This document shows positions 49,011 to 52,856 of a stretch of DNA of 52,856 nucleotides, in pieces. Origin of the DNA: Clostridiales bacterium (GTDB lineage Bacteria; Bacillota; Clostridia; Christensenellales; Aristaeellaceae); assembly GCA_015056015.1 (NCBI GenBank), contig SVHD01000011.1:1-52856 (forward strand), in the 5' to 3' direction. Below the pieces are notes generated by a model. The model was not told where the DNA came from. It saw only the letters and a program-made list of their open reading frames with translations, and made no database searches. The first letter of the stretch is position 1. Each line of letters opens with the position of its first letter. The translations under genes were made by a program, and so were the position numbers.

Positions 49011-50492
49011 ATGGCTGTTTTAACCATTCGCCAGGGATACAAAATATCACAGATTTCGTTTGAAGCCCCCAGGCCCTTGGCGGAATTACTGGCTTCTGCC
49101 GGCGTTTCTCCGGCGCATCCATGCGGCGGGAGGGGCGTATGCGGAAAATGCGCCGTGCTGCTTTCGGGAAATGCATCCACGCCTAATGCGGCGGAAATGC
49201 GGTGGGGAACGCGCCTGAGCTGCCAGGCCCTGATTACAGGGGATGCAGAGGTGATTTTGCCCCGGGAGCAGCCCATAGAGCAAATCGCCGGGGGCGCCGG
49301 GGCGGATATGCAGGCAGAAAATTCCATGCCCGGTTCATACGGCGCGGCAATTGATATCGGTACCACCACCCTTGCGCTGCTTTTATATGATCTTTCTTCC
49401 GGAAAATGCCTGGGCTCATCCGGGATGCTCAATCCGCAGGCAACTGTGGCGGCGGACGTGATCGGCAGGATTGGGGCTGCCATGAAGGGAGAAAAAGGCC
49501 GTTTGCGGCAGCAGGCGGAAAATGCCATCGCTACGCTGCTTGCTGCTGCCTGCGCGCAGGCAGGGATTGATCAGGGCGCGGTGGAAAGCCTGACCGTAAC
49601 CGGAAATACCACCATGCTGTATTTGCTGAAGGAATATGATCCCTCTGCGCTTTCCCATGCGCCTTTTTTGGCTGACCATCTATTTGACCGGGAGGATTTA
49701 CTTCTTGGCAGAAGGGCGTATTTCCCCGGCTGCCTTCATGCATTTATTGGGGCGGATACCACATGCGCAGTGTTGGCTTCCGGCATGCTGGAAAAAGAGG
49801 AGACAGCGCTTCTGTGTGATGTGGGAACCAACGGAGAAATGGCCCTTTGGCACAAGGGCGAATTGTATATCGCCTCTACCGCTGCGGGCCCGGCCTTTGA
49901 AGGGGCGGGGATTCAGTGCGGCTGCGCCAGCATTTCCGGCGCCATTTGCAGCGCAGAGATCGTTGACGGAAAAATTGTTTATCATACCATCGGCAATAAA
50001 AGCGCTGTGGGCATATGCGGTTCGGGCCTGGTGGATAGCATTGCCCTGCTGCTGGAAAACGGGGTTATTGACGAAAGCGGGCGAATGGATGAAGCGGAGA
50101 TCATCTTGCGGGATGGAATCAAGCTCTGTCAGCAGGATATCCGCTCTGTGCAGTTGGCCAAGGCGGCGGTTTATGCCGGCATTCAGGGGCTGCTTTCTGC
50201 TGCCGGATGCACCTGTGATGATGTAAAGCGAATGTATTTGGCTGGAGGATTCGGAAGCCGCCTGAATGTCAAAAATGCAGCGCGGATCGGGCTCTTTCCG
50301 GGCGCTTTCATCGAAAAAACATGCGTGATCGGTAATGCTGCCCTGGATGGCGCAGCGCTGCTGCTGACCAATATGGCATTGCGGGAAAAGGTTCGCCTGA
50401 TGCAGGCCTGCGCCCGGCATGTCCGCCTGGACGGCAATCCCATCTTTTCCGATGCGTATATTGAAGCGATGATGTTTGAAGAGGAAGCGTGA
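49011..50492 (+). CDS. RACE-type reductive activator of corrinoid proteins (2Fe-2S, ASKHA)
   Basis: 493 residues. The N-terminal [2Fe-2S] ferredoxin domain has Cys38, Cys44, Cys47 and Cys71 (PCGGRGVCGKC and RLSCQ). The C-terminal part is an ASKHA ATPase (AIDIGTTTLALLLYD, VTGNTTMLYLL, CDVGTNGEMAL, GICGSGLVDSIALLL, LAGGFGSRLN). It reduces Co(II) corrinoid back to Co(I) with ATP, as in RamA/RACE proteins. AAGGAGG precedes ATG 49011. It ends the methyltransferase operon. Confidence 0.93.
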   Translation: MAVLTIRQGYKISQISFEAPRPLAELLASAGVSPAHPCGGRGVCGKCAVLLSGNASTPNAAEMRWGTRLSCQALITGDAEVILPREQPIEQIAGGAGADMQAENSMPGSYGAAIDIGTTTLALLLYDLSSGKCLGSSGMLNPQATVAADVIGRIGAAMKGEKGRLRQQAENAIATLLAAACAQAGIDQGAVESLTVTGNTTMLYLLKEYDPSALSHAPFLADHLFDREDLLLGRRAYFPGCLHAFIGADTTCAVLASGMLEKEETALLCDVGTNGEMALWHKGELYIASTAAGPAFEGAGIQCGCASISGAICSAEIVDGKIVYHTIGNKSAVGICGSGLVDSIALLLENGVIDESGRMDEAEIILRDGIKLCQQDIRSVQLAKAAVYAGIQGLLSAAGCTCDDVKRMYLAGGFGSRLNVKNAARIGLFPGAFIEKTCVIGNAALDGAALLLTNMALREKVRLMQACARHVRLDGNPIFSDAYIEAMMFEEEA

Positions 50493-50557
50493 GCGCGGCC
50501 TGCTGCTTTCGTAACGGCAAGAAAAGCCGTTCCATGGCGGAGCCTTGATTCGAAAAA

Positions 50558-50590
50558 CTGCATGGCAGCGACTGCCATGCATTTTTTTGA
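50558..50590 (+). terminator. Terminator of the corrinoid operon
   Basis: Perfect stem GCATGGCAG / CTGCCATGC (50560-50580), loop CGA, then ATTTTTTT. Confidence 0.9.
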
Positions 50591-50654
50591 TGATGGCTGT
50601 TTATATTCTGGATCAGGGAAGCATCCCCGGTATTCTGATCAATCTGCGGATAAA

Positions 50655-50695
50655 AAAGACCCTGGAGAATTTCTTCTCCAAGGTCTGATTATTTT
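50655..50695 (+). terminator. Second hairpin, similar to the one at 44556-44602
   Basis: AGACC-TGGAGAA / TTCTCCA-GGTCT (50657-50685) flanked by an A-run and a weak T-rich tail. The core AGACCYTGGAGA is shared with the terminator at the other end of the module. Confidence 0.6.
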
Positions 50696-50696
50696 G

Positions 50697-50904
50697 TCAT
50701 GGCCGGGGATCATCCTGTTTGCCCCAAGGGGGATAATAGGCTGTTGATGCGTTTGGGGAAAAGAAAAGTTGAATGGCAGTGCTAGAAAGAAAAGGGCATG
50801 CGCAAATAATTAATGCCATTTTTACGTTTAACTCAATAGAAAACTACTTACACTTACCATATGTAGTCAGCTGCCATTTGTGATATTTTTCCTGGAATAA
50901 TAAG
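50697..50904. other. AT-rich intergenic stretch with no gene
   Basis: Between the module's terminators and the next promoter. No start with a ribosome site, no tRNA-like fold and no clear repeat seen; base composition becomes AT-rich from here on. Confidence 0.5.
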
Positions 50905-50933
50905 TTGATAATTGAATTATACTGTTGTATAAT
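50905..50933 (+). promoter_or_regulatory. Promoter of the last gene
   Basis: TTGATA (50905-50910), 17 bases, TATAAT (50928-50933). Confidence 0.8.
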
Positions 50934-50986
50934 ACTAGTAGTTGTTCCTTAATTGCAAACAAAGTGAAATTTTTGGAGGAAAAACC

Positions 50987-52856
50987 ATGGACAAAAAGTT
51001 ATTTTGTTATTTTGGTGTTGTGCTTACTCTGTGTTTGATGTTTGCGCTTCCTGGTATGGGGGAGGATTTATCGGCGAATGGTTTTAATACACAGGCGTTC
51101 TCTGAGGCTTATGATAGTAGTAAGCTCTCTTTGAAGAAACTTGATTTTCCTGGAAACGAAGACATCGAATGGATGTCTGTATCACCACAAGGCAGCTATT
51201 TGCTGGGCCGAAAAGATGCGGATATCGGTATTTACCATATAGCTTCTCAAGCGTTTATTCCGTTGAATGTAGACTATTCTGGTGATGAAAACCATTGTCT
51301 TAAGAGCATGCTTTCTTCTTTTGCAATGAATGGTGTTCAAGTTTCTTGGGCTCCCAATGAACAGTATTTTGTTCTAACCAACCATTATGAGGTTATGCAA
51401 CGTAATGGTTATTGGGACCTGATTCTTGGCAATATTCATGCGAATACGCTCTCTGTTGTTAAATCTTGGGAAAGAAGTGTATTCGCGGAAGACTACGGCC
51501 GACTCTATCAGGCGTGCTTTGATGCCAATAGCACGAAGATCTATTATAGCCGTCTGGGACAAAAAGAACAAACTACTCTGAATTCTAAATATTTGCTGGA
51601 ATCTTACGACCTGGCAACTGGTCAGATTGCCACTTTGTCCGCTAATGAATGGACAGACGAAACAGGTGAAAACTATCGTTGTACCTCTTCTGAACTGTAC
51701 TGCCTCGGTGATGGAAGGTTGGTGCAGTTGGCACAGCCTGAACGTATTAGTTCCACCGATTGGGGCCTGCGCGTTCTCACCCCTGCCCAAGACGAATGGA
51801 AAAGCAGTTACATACCCCTCGCCTATGACGATGCTCGTTGCGGTAGTTTCCGTCTGCGTAAAGCGTCTGATGATTTCTTCACTGTGCAGTATACCGCTAC
51901 GCTGTATGATAAAACATCTTATAGAGAACAAAACGTATATGAAGAACAGTATGTTGTTCTTTCTGAAAGCAATAGAGGAAGTGTTCTTCAAATCGTCAGA
52001 AGCAATTCCTATGGCAATGTCATTCCCTCATCGGATGGGAAATACTTCCTTGCGCTTGCAGGGGAAGGCCGTAATTGGGAACTGTGTGTATATAATCGTA
52101 AAACAGGAACGACACTTGAAAAACAGTTAAGATTGACAGGACCTGAAGTTGATACGCCTTTTTCTGTTGCTGATAATTGGCGGCCACTTAGTGGTAATAC
52201 GGTTGAACATCGTAGGTTCGTTGATGGAATTCTATGGGGCGGTAATATTCTGTTGATGCAATTAGAAAACGGCGTAGGTGTCTATCAGTTTAATGGAGTA
52301 GAAACTGTTTATGAAACGCCATGGCATAAGGGAATTGACTTAACTGGCACTGCTTGGCATTGTTCCGCTCCGGAGGAAAATATCCTGACTTTCTGTGAAG
52401 AAAGAACTTTTGAAATGCGAATCCCCACAGAAAATGCCGTTATTAGAGGACGGTATACGTGGACTGCCAATGATACGATTGTGCTGATCTATCAGTCCGT
52501 CCAGATCGATGGCGAATTGTTTGACGTAGAAAGTAAGAATCAATATTTGGAGATGATTTTCCGCGGTTCCACTTTACAGCTTCTGTCAGAAGACGATGAA
52601 ACGGTGGTTTTTTTCAGCGATGGAAGCACACCCCGACTGTTGCCGCAAACAGATTATATGTCGATATCTGAAATGGATATTCATTACGCATCTCCTATTG
52701 CAGAAGCATATGCCAAAAATCACCTTGTGCTGGAAGAAGTTACTTTACCCAATGCCCAGGATATTAAATGGATTTCGATCTCTCCCAGCGGCAGCTATCT
52801 CTTAGGATGCTGCAATGAACAACTTGGGATTTATCATGTGAAAGATAGCCGCTTTG
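50987..52856 (+). CDS. Secreted beta-propeller-like repeat protein (3' truncated by window edge)
   Basis: The frame stays open from ATG 50987 to the window end (623 residues) with no stop. TTGGAGG (50973-50979) is the ribosome site. The N-terminus DKKLFCYFGVVLTLCLMFALPG is a signal peptide. The module EDIEWMSVSPQGSYLLGR...IGIYHI (about 65-89) recurs at the end as AQDIKWISISPSGSYLLGC...LGIYHV, about 530 residues later, as expected for a TolB/WD40-like propeller or a duplicated domain. Codons (TTA, AGA, CGT, TCT, CCT) and lower GC differ from all neighbours, suggesting acquisition. No function can be assigned. Confidence 0.8.
   Translation, partial: MDKKLFCYFGVVLTLCLMFALPGMGEDLSANGFNTQAFSEAYDSSKLSLKKLDFPGNEDIEWMSVSPQGSYLLGRKDADIGIYHIASQAFIPLNVDYSGDENHCLKSMLSSFAMNGVQVSWAPNEQYFVLTNHYEVMQRNGYWDLILGNIHANTLSVVKSWERSVFAEDYGRLYQACFDANSTKIYYSRLGQKEQTTLNSKYLLESYDLATGQIATLSANEWTDETGENYRCTSSELYCLGDGRLVQLAQPERISSTDWGLRVLTPAQDEWKSSYIPLAYDDARCGSFRLRKASDDFFTVQYTATLYDKTSYREQNVYEEQYVVLSESNRGSVLQIVRSNSYGNVIPSSDGKYFLALAGEGRNWELCVYNRKTGTTLEKQLRLTGPEVDTPFSVADNWRPLSGNTVEHRRFVDGILWGGNILLMQLENGVGVYQFNGVETVYETPWHKGIDLTGTAWHCSAPEENILTFCEERTFEMRIPTENAVIRGRYTWTANDTIVLIYQSVQIDGELFDVESKNQYLEMIFRGSTLQLLSEDDETVVFFSDGSTPRLLPQTDYMSISEMDIHYASPIAEAYAKNHLVLEEVTLPNAQDIKWISISPSGSYLLGCCNEQLGIYHVKDSRF

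Noticed and set aside
1-52856. CRISPR arrays, tRNA or rRNA genes, prophage or complete insertion sequences
   Set aside because: No regularly spaced repeats, cloverleaf sequences, transposase or integrase genes, or phage structural genes could be recognised.

Overview
The window comes from a chromosome of a low-characterised, fairly GC-rich Clostridia-type Firmicute. The evidence is direct: a YunB-type sporulation gene, an RsbW/SigB-type sigma module, a YesM/YesN two-component pair next to LplB/LplC-type sugar permeases, corrinoid methyltransferase genes, strong AGGAGG-type ribosome sites, several TTG/GTG starts and consensus TTGACA-17-TATAAT promoters. An uncultured gut Clostridia (Christensenellales-like) is my guess; no rRNA is present to prove it. 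Most genes prefer GAT, AAT, TAT and GCC codons, and this avoidance of TTA/CTA/TCA leaves many long but false antisense reading frames.

Layout. 1-7.5 kb: the tail of a membrane acyltransferase, an M29 aminopeptidase, a secreted zincin fused to MORN repeats, an unrecognised helical protein, a small PQ-loop-like membrane protein, a CorC/CNNM protein and an orphan AraC-type response regulator whose phospho-acceptor Asp is Asn. 7.7-13.2 kb: an operon of dnaE, a cysteine-rich RsbW-like anti-sigma, a SigB/SigF-type sigma factor and a SPOB-type histidine kinase. 13.2-16.4 kb: a Rho homologue with damaged Walker motifs and a long disordered linker, then an AraC regulator divergent from a cytoplasmic GH16 enzyme. 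17.4-25 kb: a zinc-ribbon membrane protein, a palindromic repeat element, mnmE, a short Gfo/Idh/MocA oxidoreductase, yunB, a CARDB-like surface protein, DUF3842, and an ECF-transporter S component plus P-loop kinase preceded by a riboswitch-like leader. 25-28.4 kb: an ECF sigma factor and a giant repeat-bearing membrane partner.

28.5-44.5 kb is carbohydrate territory. It holds a large glycosidase-like protein, a PHP phosphoesterase, YesM/YesN, and an operon of FAD oxidoreductase, two permeases and a highly expressed solute-binding protein. It also holds a three-gene catabolic operon (aldolase, NAD epimerase-like, D-2-hydroxyacid dehydrogenase) with a clear operator for the divergent TetR. 44.6-50.5 kb is a corrinoid methyl-transfer module: AraC regulator, two UroD-like methyltransferases, corrinoid protein, DUF2284 and a RACE-type reductive activator. 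The last gene (50987 to the edge) is AT-richer, uses different codons, and looks acquired.

Best candidates for something new: (i) the structured leader RNA with promoter, three-way junction and terminator before the ECF transporter at 23.6 kb; (ii) the Rho-like protein lacking ATPase residues; (iii) the dnaE-linked sigma factor controlled by an RsbW fold that has lost its kinase residues and gained a cysteine cluster; (iv) the corrinoid module using two UroD-like enzymes.
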